From DATEEW01 sp035273665 (GTDB lineage: Bacteria > Pseudomonadota > Gammaproteobacteria > Burkholderiales > SG8-39), in NCBI GenBank assembly GCA_035273665.1, contig DATEOW010000185.1, positions 1-27,157 on the forward strand: DNA of 27,157 nt, read 5' to 3'. Made by a program: the position numbers and the translations under genes. Under the pieces are notes generated by a model. The model was not told the DNA's origin. It did no database searches and saw only the letters and a list, made by a program, of their open reading frames with translations. Shown here in pieces: positions 14,176 to 21,672 of the stretch (position 1 is its first letter; the number at the start of each line of letters is the position of its first letter).

Positions 14176-14802
14176 TTACTTCGAATAAAGTTCGATGACC
14201 AAACCTTCATTGATCGTCGAGGGCAATTCTGAACGCTGCGGCAGCGCCTTGAACGTCCCCTTGAGTCCTTTAACATCCACTTCAATCCAATCCGGGAAGC
14301 CACGTGATTCGGCTGCCTCTGCGGCGCCTTTGACACGAAGTTGCGCTTTTGCTTTGTCAGTGACTTCCACAACATCGCCGGGTCGGACTTGGTAAGACGG
14401 GATGTTCACGCGCTTACCATTGACCAAAATACCGTTGTGGCGAACAACCTGACGCGCTTCCGTACGCGAGGAACCGAAACCCATCCGGTAGGCGACTGAA
14501 TCCAAACGTGACTCAAGCAATTGCAGTAGCGCTTCGCCCGTCACACCCTTTTGACGCGATGCCTGGGCGTAAGTATTGCGGAATTGCGCTTCCAGCACGC
14601 CGTAAATGCGGCGGATCTTCTGTTTGGCGCGCAGCTGATTGGCGTAATCGGATTGGCGGTTTTGTTTCTGTCCGTGCTGGCCGGGCGCATAGCTACGGCG
14701 CTCAATGGCACACTTGTCGGTAAAGCACTTCTCTCCCTTGAGGAAGAGCTTCTCGCCTTCGCGACGGCACTGGCGGCATTTCGGGTCTAGATTACGGGCC
14801 AC
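14176..14802 (-). CDS. rpsD: 30S ribosomal protein S4 (four-cysteine, zinc-type)
   Basis: A 208-aa S4, a primary 16S rRNA-binding protein and, in E. coli, the translational repressor of the alpha operon. The start is GTG at 14802, preceded by AAGGAAG; this gives the standard N-terminus MARNLDPKCRQCRREG. Cysteines at 9, 12, 26 and 31 form a CxxC...CxxxxC set able to bind zinc, whereas E. coli S4 has lost this site. The S4 RNA-binding domain (LLQLLESRLDSVAYRMGF...VNGKRVNIPSYQVRPGD) is intact at about 94–155. The C-terminal end is NEGLVIELYSK. Confidence 0.97.
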   Translation of the reverse strand: MARNLDPKCRQCRREGEKLFLKGEKCFTDKCAIERRSYAPGQHGQKQNRQSDYANQLRAKQKIRRIYGVLEAQFRNTYAQASRQKGVTGEALLQLLESRLDSVAYRMGFGSSRTEARQVVRHNGILVNGKRVNIPSYQVRPGDVVEVTDKAKAQLRVKGAAEAAESRGFPDWIEVDVKGLKGTFKALPQRSELPSTINEGLVIELYSK

Positions 14803-14812
14803 TATCGCTTCC

Positions 14813-15214
14813 TTAAATTCGACGGCGCTTCGGTGCGCGGCAGCCGTTATGCGGCACTGGCGTCACGTCGCTGATACTGGTGATTTTCATGCCGAGCGCA
14901 TTCAACGCGCGCACGGCGGATTCCCGACCGGGGCCTGGACCCTTGATCCGAACTTCGAGATTCTTCACGCCGCATTCCACAGCGACACGGCCGGCCGCTT
15001 CCGCAGCGACTTGCGCGGCAAAAGGAGTGGACTTACGCGAACCTTTAAAACCCGCACCACCCGATGTTGCCCAGGACAACGCATTCCCCTGGCGATCGGT
15101 GATCGTGATGATGGTGTTATTGAAAGAAGCATGAACATGCGCGATACCTTCGGCGACGTTCTTCTTAACTTTCTTACGCACCCGCGCTGCGGCGGTTGGT
15201 GCTGGTTTAGCCAT
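14813..15214 (-). CDS. rpsK: 30S ribosomal protein S11
   Basis: A 133-aa S11, part of the 30S platform near the mRNA exit. It has the family motifs GIAHVHASFNNTIITITDRQGN (about 22–43), the GGAGFKGSRKSTPFAAQ segment and the C-terminal SISDVTPVPHNGCRAPKRRR. The length is normal for Betaproteobacteria; the N-terminus is Ala/Lys/Arg-rich. It lies between rpsM and rpsD. Confidence 0.98.
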   Translation of the reverse strand: MAKPAPTAAARVRKKVKKNVAEGIAHVHASFNNTIITITDRQGNALSWATSGGAGFKGSRKSTPFAAQVAAEAAGRVAVECGVKNLEVRIKGPGPGRESAVRALNALGMKITSISDVTPVPHNGCRAPKRRRI

Positions 15215-15252
15215 TCGTAAATCCTTTGAAATTGCTTATTGCGCTCTGCGGC

Positions 15253-15630
15253 TTATTTGCCGGGTTGCGCTTTTCCGGCGATTGCCGCTTTGCGCGGACC
15301 CTTTCGGGTACGTGCATTGGTTCGCGTACGTTGGCCGCGAGCCGGTAAACCTTTGCGATGACGGGTGCCGCGATAGCAGCCAAGGTCCATCAAGCGCTTG
15401 ATATTCATGGAAGTTTCGCGACGAAGATCGCCTTCCACAGTAAAACGTCCGACCTGCTCGCGCAGACGGTCCATGTCGGCATCGTTCAGATCCTTGATCT
15501 TGGCGGTGCTTGCGACGTTGGCGGCGGCGCAAATGGCCTTGGCGCGCGCGCGGCCGATCCCGTAAATCGCGGTAATAGCGATTTCGGCATGCTGGTGATT
15601 CGGAATGTTGACGCCTGCGATGCGGGCCAT
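15253..15630 (-). CDS. rpsM: 30S ribosomal protein S13
   Basis: A 125-aa S13, first gene of the alpha operon. It carries MARIAGVNIPNHQHAEIAITAIYGIGRARA at the N-terminus, the helix-two-turn-helix region, and the basic C-terminal tail (GTRHRKGLPARGQRTRTNARTRKG) that contacts tRNA in the P site. A few extra residues follow (KAAIAGKAQPGK), slightly longer than in E. coli. A TATAAT box lies 33–38 bases upstream of the ATG. Confidence 0.98.
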   Translation of the reverse strand: MARIAGVNIPNHQHAEIAITAIYGIGRARAKAICAAANVASTAKIKDLNDADMDRLREQVGRFTVEGDLRRETSMNIKRLMDLGCYRGTRHRKGLPARGQRTRTNARTRKGPRKAAIAGKAQPGK

Positions 15631-15662
15631 GCTTCTTCTACCCCGGTAACGCGAAACTCGAA

Positions 15663-15690
15663 ATTATAGCTGGAAAATTTCGTTCCAGCT
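15663..15690 (-). promoter_or_regulatory. Candidate alpha-operon promoter fused to a hairpin
   Basis: On the minus strand TATAAT reads from 15668 to 15663, 33 bases before rpsM. Directly upstream, AGCTGGAA/TTCCAGCT (15668–15675 with 15683–15690, 7-nt loop) forms an 8-bp hairpin whose base is the first T of TATAAT. No good -35 hexamer is found at 16–18 bp. Initiation near 15656 would leave a leader of about 26 nt, too short for an E. coli-like S4-binding pseudoknot. Position at the classical alpha boundary is the main support. Confidence 0.5.
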
Positions 15691-15709
15691 GCTCTTTGCG
15701 CGGATTTTT

Positions 15710-15727
15710 AAGGGGCGACTGCCCCTT
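15710..15727. other. Perfect hairpin between rpmJ and rpsM
   Basis: AAGGGGC (15710–15716) and GCCCCTT (15721–15727) form a 7-bp stem with a GACT tetraloop. On the minus transcript it is followed by A-rich sequence instead of U-rich sequence, so it does not look like an intrinsic terminator. It may protect or process the end of the spc mRNA after rpmJ. Confidence 0.45.
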
Positions 15728-15740
15728 CAATTCCCGCTCC

Positions 15741-15857
15741 TCAGCCCTGTCTTTGCTTGTGCCGGGGATCCTTGCTGCAGATGACCCGTACCACGCCGTT
15801 GCGCCGGATCACTTTGCAGTTACGGCACATCTTTTTGACCGAAGCTTGTACTTTCAT
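15741..15857 (-). CDS. rpmJ: 50S ribosomal protein L36 (zinc form)
   Basis: A 38-aa L36 with ATG at 15857 and TGA at 15743–15741. It starts MKVQASVKKMCRNCK and has the zinc ligands Cys11, Cys14, Cys27 and His33. This is therefore the C+ type that needs zinc. The KVIRRNGVVRVICS core and the RHKQRQG tail are canonical. It sits between infA and rpsM. The 29-bp gap to infA carries a GGAGAG ribosome-binding site. Confidence 0.96.
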   Translation of the reverse strand: MKVQASVKKMCRNCKVIRRNGVVRVICSKDPRHKQRQG

Positions 15858-15886
15858 TTTTCTCTCCTACCCTCGAACGGTTCCGC

Positions 15887-16105
15887 TCATTTAGCGCGGA
15901 AAACGATCCGGGCTCTGCTCAAATCGTAGGGCGTCAATTCCACGGTCACCTTGTCGCCGGGCAGGATGCGGATGTAATGCATACGCATCTTTCCGGAGAT
16001 ATGTCCGAGAACGACGTGTCCGTTTTCCAGCTTGACCCTGAAGGTCGCGTTGGGCAGGGTTTCAAGAATCTCCCCCTGCATTTGGATGACGTCTTCTTTC
16101 GACAT
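15887..16105 (-). CDS. infA: Translation initiation factor IF-1
   Basis: A 72-aa IF-1, an OB-fold (S1-like) protein that occupies the 30S A site during initiation and helps IF-2 and IF-3. MSKEDVIQMQGEILETLPNATFRVKLENGH and GKMRMHYIRILPGDKVTVELTPYDLSRARI are diagnostic. The length is exactly typical. It lies two bases after the secY stop, an arrangement common in Betaproteobacteria; E. coli infA is elsewhere on the chromosome. Confidence 0.97.
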   Translation of the reverse strand: MSKEDVIQMQGEILETLPNATFRVKLENGHVVLGHISGKMRMHYIRILPGDKVTVELTPYDLSRARIVFRAK

Positions 16106-16107
16106 AC

Positions 16108-17433
16108 TTAGCGCGTGGGAAACCCTGTGCTACCGCCTTTGAAATTCGCCTTCTTCAACACGCTCTCATACTGGTGCGACATCACATACGCCTGCACTTG
16201 AGCCATGAAGTCCATAGTTACAACCACCACGATCAACAACGAAGTGCCACCGAAGTAAAACGGCACTTTCTGAAAATAATTTAAAAGCTCAGGCACCAGG
16301 CAAACGAGAGTCACATAGACCGCACCGAAGAAGGTCAGACGCGTAATGACTTTCTCAAGATACTTCGAGGTCTGATCACCCGGCCGAATGCCTGGAACAA
16401 ACGCACCGCTCTTCTTCAAATTCTCCGCCGTGTCGCGCGGGCTATATTGCAACGCCGTGTAGAAAAAACAGAAGAACACGATCATCGCAGCGAACATCAG
16501 CATGTAAATCGGTTGGCCAGGACTCAAAGCCGCGGCGATATCGCGCAGCCAAGTCGCCCCTTCCCGTTCGCCCATCATGTTCACGATCGTGACCGGAAAC
16601 AAAATGATGGAAGAAGCGAAAATCGGCGGAATAACACCGGCCATGTTCAACTTGAAGGGCAGGTGCGAGGCCTGTCCCCCATAAATCTTGTTACCCACCT
16701 GGCGCTTCGCGTAGTTAATCAAGATCTTCCGCTGTCCGCGCTCTACAAAACACACCGCCCAGGTGATGACGACGATGCCAATCATTACGAGCAACGCGAC
16801 GACCTCATGCATTGCGCCCGTGCGCACAAGCTCCAGGGTACCGACAATCGCCTGCGGCAAGCCTGCCGCGATACCGGCAAAAATGATCAACGAAATACCG
16901 TTGCCCAAACCGCGTTCAGTAATCTGCTCGCCCAACCACATCAGGAACATCGTTCCAGTTACCAGCGTAATGACTGTCGTCGCACGGAACATCAAACCAG
17001 GCTCAAGCACCAGCCCTTGCTGGGATTCCAAACCGATGGAGACAAAAGTCGCCTGTACCAGCGCGAGGCCCAGAGTGCCGTAACGCGTGTATTGCGCGAT
17101 CTTACGTTGCCCCGACGCGCCTTCTTTTTTAAGCGATTCCAGTTGCGGCGATACGCTCGTCATCAACTGGATAATGATCGACGCCGAAATATAAGGCACG
17201 ATGCCGATCGTAAAAATACTCAGGCGAGAAAGCGCCCCGCCGGAAAACATATTGAACATGCCAAGCAAACCACTCTGGTTTTGCCTGAACATGTCGTTCA
17301 ATACATCGAAGTTGATACCGGGCACCGGGATATGGGTGCCGATGCGATAAACGATCAGCGCGCCAAGCAGAAACAGTAGACGCTTTTTCAGGTCTCCGAA
17401 TTTCCCGCTTTTTCCGATTGTGCTAGTCGCCAC
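16108..17433 (-). CDS. secY: Protein translocase subunit SecY
   Basis: A 441-aa core subunit of the SecYEG channel with ten transmembrane helices. The N-terminus has the KRLLFLLGALIVYRIGTHIPVPGI motif. The plug and helix 2 region has FNMFSGGALSRLSIFTIGIVPYISASI. The basic cytoplasmic loops include GQRKILINYAKRQVGNK and a YSPRDTAENLKKSGAFVPGIRPG-type loop that contact SecA and the ribosome. The start is GTG at 17433 with AGGA four bases upstream. No ATG alternative gives the conserved N-terminus. It follows rplO by 16 bp in the spc operon. Confidence 0.98.
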   Translation of the reverse strand: MATSTIGKSGKFGDLKKRLLFLLGALIVYRIGTHIPVPGINFDVLNDMFRQNQSGLLGMFNMFSGGALSRLSIFTIGIVPYISASIIIQLMTSVSPQLESLKKEGASGQRKIAQYTRYGTLGLALVQATFVSIGLESQQGLVLEPGLMFRATTVITLVTGTMFLMWLGEQITERGLGNGISLIIFAGIAAGLPQAIVGTLELVRTGAMHEVVALLVMIGIVVITWAVCFVERGQRKILINYAKRQVGNKIYGGQASHLPFKLNMAGVIPPIFASSIILFPVTIVNMMGEREGATWLRDIAAALSPGQPIYMLMFAAMIVFFCFFYTALQYSPRDTAENLKKSGAFVPGIRPGDQTSKYLEKVITRLTFFGAVYVTLVCLVPELLNYFQKVPFYFGGTSLLIVVVVTMDFMAQVQAYVMSHQYESVLKKANFKGGSTGFPTR

Positions 17434-17449
17434 TTATTCCTACTGGTTC

Positions 17450-17890
17450 TTATTCGGCATCAGCGACGCTACCGCCGGCCGCTTCGATGGCCGCTTTCGC
17501 GCCCGCCGAGGTCGCGACCCCGACAAGCGCCACTTTGCGGCTCAACTTGCCTGAGACGATGACTTTGGCACGCAAAGCGGAACGCGGAACGACTCCGGCA
17601 GCCTGCAGCGCGGCGAGATCGATCTTCTCTCCCTGCATCAATTCCAGCTCGGATAGGCGCACTTCAGCCACATCACGACGAGTGAGGGAAGTAAACCCGC
17701 GCTTGGGCAAGCGCCGTTGCAGCGGCATTTGGCCGCCTTCGAAGCCGACCTTGTGAAAACCGCCCGACCGCGACTTCTGGCCTTTATGGCCGCGTCCCGC
17801 GGTCTTGCCTAGGCCCGAGCCGATGCCACGACCGACACGACGGCGATTTTTCTTGGCGCCAGGCGCCGGTTGAATAGTGTTGAGTTCCAT
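17450..17890 (-). CDS. rplO: 50S ribosomal protein L15
   Basis: A 146-aa L15. The N-terminus is the typical MELNTIQPAPGAKKNRRRVGRG followed by the glycine/lysine-rich extended arm (GSGLGKTAGRGHKGQKSRSG) that penetrates 23S rRNA. The globular C-terminal part has VPRSALRAKVIVSGKLSRKVAL. Length and order (rpmD-rplO-secY) are canonical. Confidence 0.97.
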   Translation of the reverse strand: MELNTIQPAPGAKKNRRRVGRGIGSGLGKTAGRGHKGQKSRSGGFHKVGFEGGQMPLQRRLPKRGFTSLTRRDVAEVRLSELELMQGEKIDLAALQAAGVVPRSALRAKVIVSGKLSRKVALVGVATSAGAKAAIEAAGGSVADAE

Positions 17891-17895
17891 CGCTT

Positions 17896-18096
17896 TTAAC
17901 TTTCCGCGCGCACAAGGTAGTTCACGCGATTGATCATTCCGCGCACTGCCGGCGTATCTTCGAGTTCAACGGTATCCCGAATTTTGCGCAGGCCCAGCCC
18001 GCGCACGGTGGCGCGATGCGGCTCTTTGCAACCGATAACGCTTTTTACCAGCGTCACCTTGACTGTCTTTTTAACCGTGCTTTTCTTGTCGGCCAT
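17896..18096 (-). CDS. rpmD: 50S ribosomal protein L30
   Basis: A 66-aa L30 with the core VKVTLVKSVIGCKEPHRATVRGLGLRKI and the DTPAVRGMINRVNYLV end. The N-terminus (MADKKSTVKKT) is a few residues longer and more basic than in many relatives. It precedes rplO by five bases. L30 binds 23S rRNA and is present in most, but not all, bacteria. Confidence 0.96.
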   Translation of the reverse strand: MADKKSTVKKTVKVTLVKSVIGCKEPHRATVRGLGLRKIRDTVELEDTPAVRGMINRVNYLVRAES

Positions 18097-18108
18097 GGCT
18101 CGCGTCCT

Positions 18109-18630
18109 TTAGTTCAGGATTTCTTCAACGGTTTTGCCGCGTTTGGCCGCGACATTCGCAGGCGTATTCATCGCCTTCAAACCGTTAATCGTGGCGCGGA
18201 CGACGTTGTAAGGGTTGGTCGAACCCAGGCACTTGGCCAGCACGTTTGTCACACCCATTACTTCAAACACTGCGCGCATCGGGCCGCCGGCGATAATGCC
18301 GGTGCCTTCAGATGCGGGCTGCATCAGCACCTTTGAAGAGCCATGCTTGCCGATCACGGCATGCTGCAATGTGCCGTTCTTCAATGACACGCGAACCATT
18401 TTACGGCGCGCTTCATCGAGCGATTTTTGCACAGCGACAGGCACTTCACGCGCCTTGCCTTTACCCATGCCGATTGCGCCATCGCCATCACCGACCACAG
18501 TCAAGGCGGCGAAACCGAGGATCCGGCCACCTTTCACCACTTTGGTGACACGGTTCACCGCAACCATTTTTTCCTTCAGGCCGTCCGAACGCTCTTCGTT
18601 CGCCTGCATGCGGGGTTGCATCTTTGCCAT
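18109..18630 (-). CDS. rpsE: 30S ribosomal protein S5
   Basis: A 173-aa S5, a decoding-fidelity protein at the mRNA entry side. The double-stranded RNA-binding-like N-domain is seen in LKEKMVAVNRVTKVVKGGRILGFAALTVVGDGDG. The GMGKGKAREVPVAVQKS loop and the C-terminal GGPMRAVFEVMGVTNVLAK...NPYNVVRAT region are standard. The length is normal. Confidence 0.98.
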   Translation of the reverse strand: MAKMQPRMQANEERSDGLKEKMVAVNRVTKVVKGGRILGFAALTVVGDGDGAIGMGKGKAREVPVAVQKSLDEARRKMVRVSLKNGTLQHAVIGKHGSSKVLMQPASEGTGIIAGGPMRAVFEVMGVTNVLAKCLGSTNPYNVVRATINGLKAMNTPANVAAKRGKTVEEILN

Positions 18631-18646
18631 CTGGTCCTCGCTATCC

Positions 18647-19006
18647 TTAGAACTTCAAACCGCCCTCGCGGGCGGCGTCGGCGAGTGCTTTCACTCGGCC
18701 GTGATATTTATAACCGCTGCGATCGAAAGCAACTTCTTCGATCCCCAGCTGCTTGGCGCGTTCCGCAATGCGCTTGCCGACCGCAGTTGCCGCGGCGACA
18801 TTACCGCCCTGCGCAACTTGGCTGCGCACTTCTTTTTCCAAAGTCGATGCACTGGTGAGCACCTTGGCGCCATCGGCGGAAATCAACTGCACATAAATGT
18901 GCTGATTGCTGCGACTTACCGCCAAACGCGCCGTTCGCAGCTGGGCGATTTTGAGACGGGTTTGCGCGGCACGGCGCAGACGGGATACTTTCTTGTCGAT
19001 ACTCAT
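18647..19006 (-). CDS. rplR: 50S ribosomal protein L18
   Basis: A 119-aa L18, a 5S rRNA-binding protein of the central protuberance. A basic N-terminus (KKVSRLRRAAQTRLK) is followed by RLAVSRSNQHIYVQLI, the AAAVGKRIAERA-like helix (ATAVGKRIAERAKQLG) and the conserved end FDRSGYKYHGRVKALADAAREGGLKF. The length is usual. Confidence 0.98.
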   Translation of the reverse strand: MSIDKKVSRLRRAAQTRLKIAQLRTARLAVSRSNQHIYVQLISADGAKVLTSASTLEKEVRSQVAQGGNVAAATAVGKRIAERAKQLGIEEVAFDRSGYKYHGRVKALADAAREGGLKF

Positions 19007-19015
19007 GTGCGCTCC

Positions 19016-19549
19016 TTACTTCTTCTTCGTCTCTTTGATGATCACTTGCTCATCGGAGTAACGCACGCCTTTGCCCTTATAAGGCTCAGGCGGGCGATAG
19101 GCGCGAACTTCCGCAGCGACCTGGCCGACCACTTGTTTATCGATGCCCTTGATAACGATTTCCGTCTGCGTGGGCGTCTCAACCTTGATGCCTTTTGGCA
19201 TCGCATGCACGACCGGGTGCGAAAAGCCGAGCGTTAGATTGAGCTTGTCGCCCTGCGCCTGCGCGCGGTAACCCACGCCGACCAGATTCAATTTACGCTC
19301 AAAACCCTTCGATACGCCGTTCACCATGTTGTTGACGAGCGCGCGCAGCGTGCCTGACATCGCATTCGCTTCAGTGCTTTCGTTCGCCACTTCAAACAAC
19401 AAGTTGTCGCCCTCTTTTTTTACTTTGACCTGGCCGTTCAACGTCTGCGTCAACGAACCCAGCGGACCTTTGACCGAGACGGATTCGTTTGCGACAGTGA
19501 CTTCAACGCCCTTGGGCAATGCGATCGGTGCTTTACCTACACGTGACAT
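19016..19549 (-). CDS. rplF: 50S ribosomal protein L6
   Basis: A 177-aa L6 with two repeated domains. It starts MSRVGKAPIALPKGVEV, has the mid-protein GYRAQAQGDKLNLTLGFSHPV, and ends with the 23S-binding motif RPPEPYKGKGVRYSDE. It lies near the GTPase-associated centre of the 50S subunit. Length and gene order are canonical. Confidence 0.98.
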   Translation of the reverse strand: MSRVGKAPIALPKGVEVTVANESVSVKGPLGSLTQTLNGQVKVKKEGDNLLFEVANESTEANAMSGTLRALVNNMVNGVSKGFERKLNLVGVGYRAQAQGDKLNLTLGFSHPVVHAMPKGIKVETPTQTEIVIKGIDKQVVGQVAAEVRAYRPPEPYKGKGVRYSDEQVIIKETKKK

Positions 19550-19561
19550 AGTCGTTACTCC

Positions 19562-19957
19562 TTAAGCCACGATGCAAAGCACTTCGCCGCCAATGCCCGT
19601 CGCGCGCGCCTTGCGGTCGGTCATGACGCCTTTGGAGGTGGACACAATCGCCACACCCAAACCGTTCATGACCTTTGGAATCTCTTGCGAGCCCTTGTAA
19701 ATGCGCAACCCGGGACGACTCACGCGCTCGATCTTCTCGATCACGGGCGATCCGGCGTAGTACTTCAGCGCCACTTCCAGTTGCGGCTTGCCTTCGTTGG
19801 CACGAACGAGGAAACCCTCGATGTAGCCTTCGTCCTTCAACACCTGCGCGATGGAGCTTTTCAGCTTCGACGCCGGCATCGTCACCGTGGTTTTCCCGCA
19901 AGCTTGCGCATTACGAATGCGCGTCAGCATGTCGGAGATCGGGTCGGTCATACTCAT
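19562..19957 (-). CDS. rpsH: 30S ribosomal protein S8
   Basis: A 131-aa S8, an early 16S rRNA binder that represses spc operon translation in E. coli. It has the N-terminal DPISDMLTRIRNAQ and the C-terminal RNA-binding part VSTSKGVMTDRKARATGIGGEVLCIVA. I did not attempt to prove an S8 operator near rplE. Confidence 0.98.
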   Translation of the reverse strand: MSMTDPISDMLTRIRNAQACGKTTVTMPASKLKSSIAQVLKDEGYIEGFLVRANEGKPQLEVALKYYAGSPVIEKIERVSRPGLRIYKGSQEIPKVMNGLGVAIVSTSKGVMTDRKARATGIGGEVLCIVA

Positions 19958-19970
19958 TCGCGATATCTCC

Positions 19971-20276
19971 TTACCAGCTCGACTTGGTCAAACCGGGAAT
20001 TTCGCCTCGCATGGCGATCTCACGCAGCTTGTTACGCCCGAGACCGAACTTGCGATAGACACCGCGCGGCCGGCCAGTCATTTCACAACGATTACGCAGA
20101 CGAGTCGGCGAGGCATTGCGTGGTAACGCTTGCAGCTTCGCTCGAGCGGCCGCCCGGTCTTCTTCGGACAACGCTTGATCGTTGATGGCGGCGATGAGCG
20201 CGGCACGTTTCGTGGCGAATTTTGCGACGGTCTTGCGACGCTTCAATTCACGGTTGATGACGGAGGTTTTGGCCAT
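19971..20276 (-). CDS. rpsN: 30S ribosomal protein S14 (zinc-free form)
   Basis: A 101-aa long-form S14. The C-terminal part NRCEMTGRPRGVYRKFGLGRNKLREIAMRGEIPGLTKSSW is canonical. The CxxC pairs of the short zinc form are absent, so this is the C- type. It contrasts with the cysteine-rich S4 and L36 encoded nearby. It helps assemble the 30S head. Confidence 0.98.
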   Translation of the reverse strand: MAKTSVINRELKRRKTVAKFATKRAALIAAINDQALSEEDRAAARAKLQALPRNASPTRLRNRCEMTGRPRGVYRKFGLGRNKLREIAMRGEIPGLTKSSW

Positions 20277-20288
20277 ATCCGCGATCCT

Positions 20289-20828
20289 TCAGTTCTTGAA
20301 CGGAAATTTGAAGGCGGCGAGCAATGCACGCGCTTCTTCATCGGTTTTTGCGCTGGTCGTGATGCTGATATTCAGCCCACGTAACGCATCCACCTTGTCG
20401 TATTCGATCTCGGGAAAAATGATCTGCTCTTTCACGCCGAGGTTGTAATTGCCCCGCCCATCGAACGCACGACCCGACACACCGCGAAAGTCGCGGATGC
20501 GGGGCATCGCGACAGTCACGAGGCGATCGAAAAATTCGTACATGCGCTGACCGCGCAAGGTCACCATCGCACCGACCGGATAGCCTTTGCGCACCTTAAA
20601 GGTGGCGATCGATTTTTTCGCTTTGGTTACGACAGGTTTCTGACCTGTCAGTTTGGTGAGGTCGCCAACGGCATTGTCCAGAATCTTCTTGTCCTGCACC
20701 GTTTCGCCCACGCCCATGTTGACCGTGATCTTTTCGATGCGCGGCACTTCCATCACGGATTTGTAGCCGAACTTTTTAATCAATTCGGGAACGACATTGT
20801 CTTTATAAAACTCTTGTAAGCGGGCCAT
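20289..20828 (-). CDS. rplE: 50S ribosomal protein L5
   Basis: A 179-aa L5, a 5S rRNA-binding protein that contacts P-site tRNA. It has YKDNVVPELIKKFGYKSVMEVPRIEKI at the N-terminus, the TGQKPVVTKAKKSIATFKVRKG loop, and PRIRDFRGVSGRAFDGRGNYNLGV. Length and order are standard. Confidence 0.98.
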   Translation of the reverse strand: MARLQEFYKDNVVPELIKKFGYKSVMEVPRIEKITVNMGVGETVQDKKILDNAVGDLTKLTGQKPVVTKAKKSIATFKVRKGYPVGAMVTLRGQRMYEFFDRLVTVAMPRIRDFRGVSGRAFDGRGNYNLGVKEQIIFPEIEYDKVDALRGLNISITTSAKTDEEARALLAAFKFPFKN

Positions 20829-20837
20829 AGCGTTTCC

Positions 20838-21158
20838 TTACTTGGCGTCGACCATCTCGCCGTTCGAACGGAACACGCGCACGCTGCGTCCGTCCTCGAG
20901 CACCTTCATACCAACGCGATCCGCCTTACTGGTCTGCGGATTGAACAACGCGACGTTGGAAATATGAATCGGTAGACTTTTGTCCACGATGCCGCCCTGG
21001 TCACCCTTCATCGGGTTGGGTCGCACGTGTTTCTTGACCTTGTTGACGCCTTCGACAAGCACGTGGTTTTTGTCCACGCGGCGCAGCACGGTACCGCGCT
21101 TGCCTTTGTCACGTCCGGCGATGACGACGACATCGTCGCCTTTGCGAATTTTTTCCAT
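20838..21158 (-). CDS. rplX: 50S ribosomal protein L24
   Basis: A 106-aa L24 with an N-terminal KOW motif (IRKGDDVVVIAGRDKGKRGTVLR) and the VEGVNKVKKHVRPNP loop. It is an assembly initiator of the 50S subunit near the exit tunnel. The length is typical and it follows rplN closely. Confidence 0.98.
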   Translation of the reverse strand: MEKIRKGDDVVVIAGRDKGKRGTVLRRVDKNHVLVEGVNKVKKHVRPNPMKGDQGGIVDKSLPIHISNVALFNPQTSKADRVGMKVLEDGRSVRVFRSNGEMVDAK

Positions 21159-21167
21159 GTCGGGTCC

Positions 21168-21536
21168 TTACAGAACTTCCGGAGCCAGCGACACGATCTT
21201 CATGAACTTTTCCGTACGCAGCTCGCGCGTGACGGGTCCAAAGATACGGGTGCCGATCGGCTCCAACTTGTTCGACAGCAGCACGGCGGCATTGGAGTCG
21301 AATTTGACAAGCGAGCCGTCGGGACGGCGAACGCCTTTGGCTGTACGCACGACGACGGCATTATAGATTTCGCCTTTTTTCACGCGACCGCGCGGCGCAG
21401 CGTCTTTGACACTGACCTTGATCACATCGCCGATCCCGGCGTAACGGCGCTTCGAGCCGCCCAGCACCTTGATGCACATGACTGCGCGCGCACCGGTGTT
21501 ATCGGCGACATCCAATACGGATTGCATTTGAATCAT
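21168..21536 (-). CDS. rplN: 50S ribosomal protein L14
   Basis: A 122-aa L14, first gene of the spc part. It starts MIQMQSVLDVADNTGARAVMCIKVLGGSKRRYAGIGD and ends TEKFMKIVSLAPEVL, both canonical. L14 contacts L19 and the 30S subunit at an intersubunit bridge. A consensus-like promoter and a structured leader lie in the 146-bp gap upstream. Confidence 0.98.
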   Translation of the reverse strand: MIQMQSVLDVADNTGARAVMCIKVLGGSKRRYAGIGDVIKVSVKDAAPRGRVKKGEIYNAVVVRTAKGVRRPDGSLVKFDSNAAVLLSNKLEPIGTRIFGPVTRELRTEKFMKIVSLAPEVL

Positions 21537-21578
21537 TTTTCTCTCTCTCCAACTTCTCCCGCTCGCTTTTGGCTTAGC

Positions 21579-21617
21579 GGTCAGTCTTGGAGCCCGTCCG
21601 GGCTGAACGCCTTGACC
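21579..21617 (-). promoter_or_regulatory. Stem-loop in the presumed spc leader upstream of rplN
   Basis: AGCCC/GGGCT (21591–21595 with 21600–21604) forms an inner 5-bp hairpin with a 4-nt loop. GGTCA/TGACC (21579–21583 with 21613–21617) can close an outer stem across internal loops. It lies in the roughly 100-nt leader expected from the promoter at 21644–21672. A binding site for a ribosomal protein is possible but unproven. Confidence 0.4.
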
Positions 21618-21643
21618 GAGGTGGTCTAGGCGAAAAACGCGAA

Positions 21644-21672
21644 ATTATAGGCTTGCGCAGTCCTCCGCGCAA
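21644..21672 (-). promoter_or_regulatory. Candidate spc-operon sigma-70 promoter
   Basis: On the minus strand TTGCGC (21672–21667) and TATAAT (21649–21644) are separated by exactly 17 bp. Initiation is expected near 21637, about 100 nt before rplN. This is the place of the E. coli spc promoter (between rpsQ and rplN). The -35 and the spacer lie within an 11-bp hairpin, TAGGCTTGCGC/GCGCAAGCCTA (21648–21658 with 21667–21677). That hairpin could also mark the end of S10 transcripts. Confidence 0.68.

Noticed and set aside
15710..15727. Intrinsic terminator after rpmJ
   Set aside because: The stem is perfect, but an A-tract instead of a U-tract follows on the minus transcript, so it was recorded only as a hairpin.
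16447..17379. Plus-strand open frame (310 codons) opposite secY
   Set aside because: It is the complement of a hydrophobic gene and gives a hydrophilic Arg/Gln/His-rich product, a common artefact.
18215..19237. Long plus-strand open frame (340 codons) across rpsE, rplR and rplF
   Set aside because: It covers three real genes on the opposite strand and crosses their junctions; no protein family is visible.
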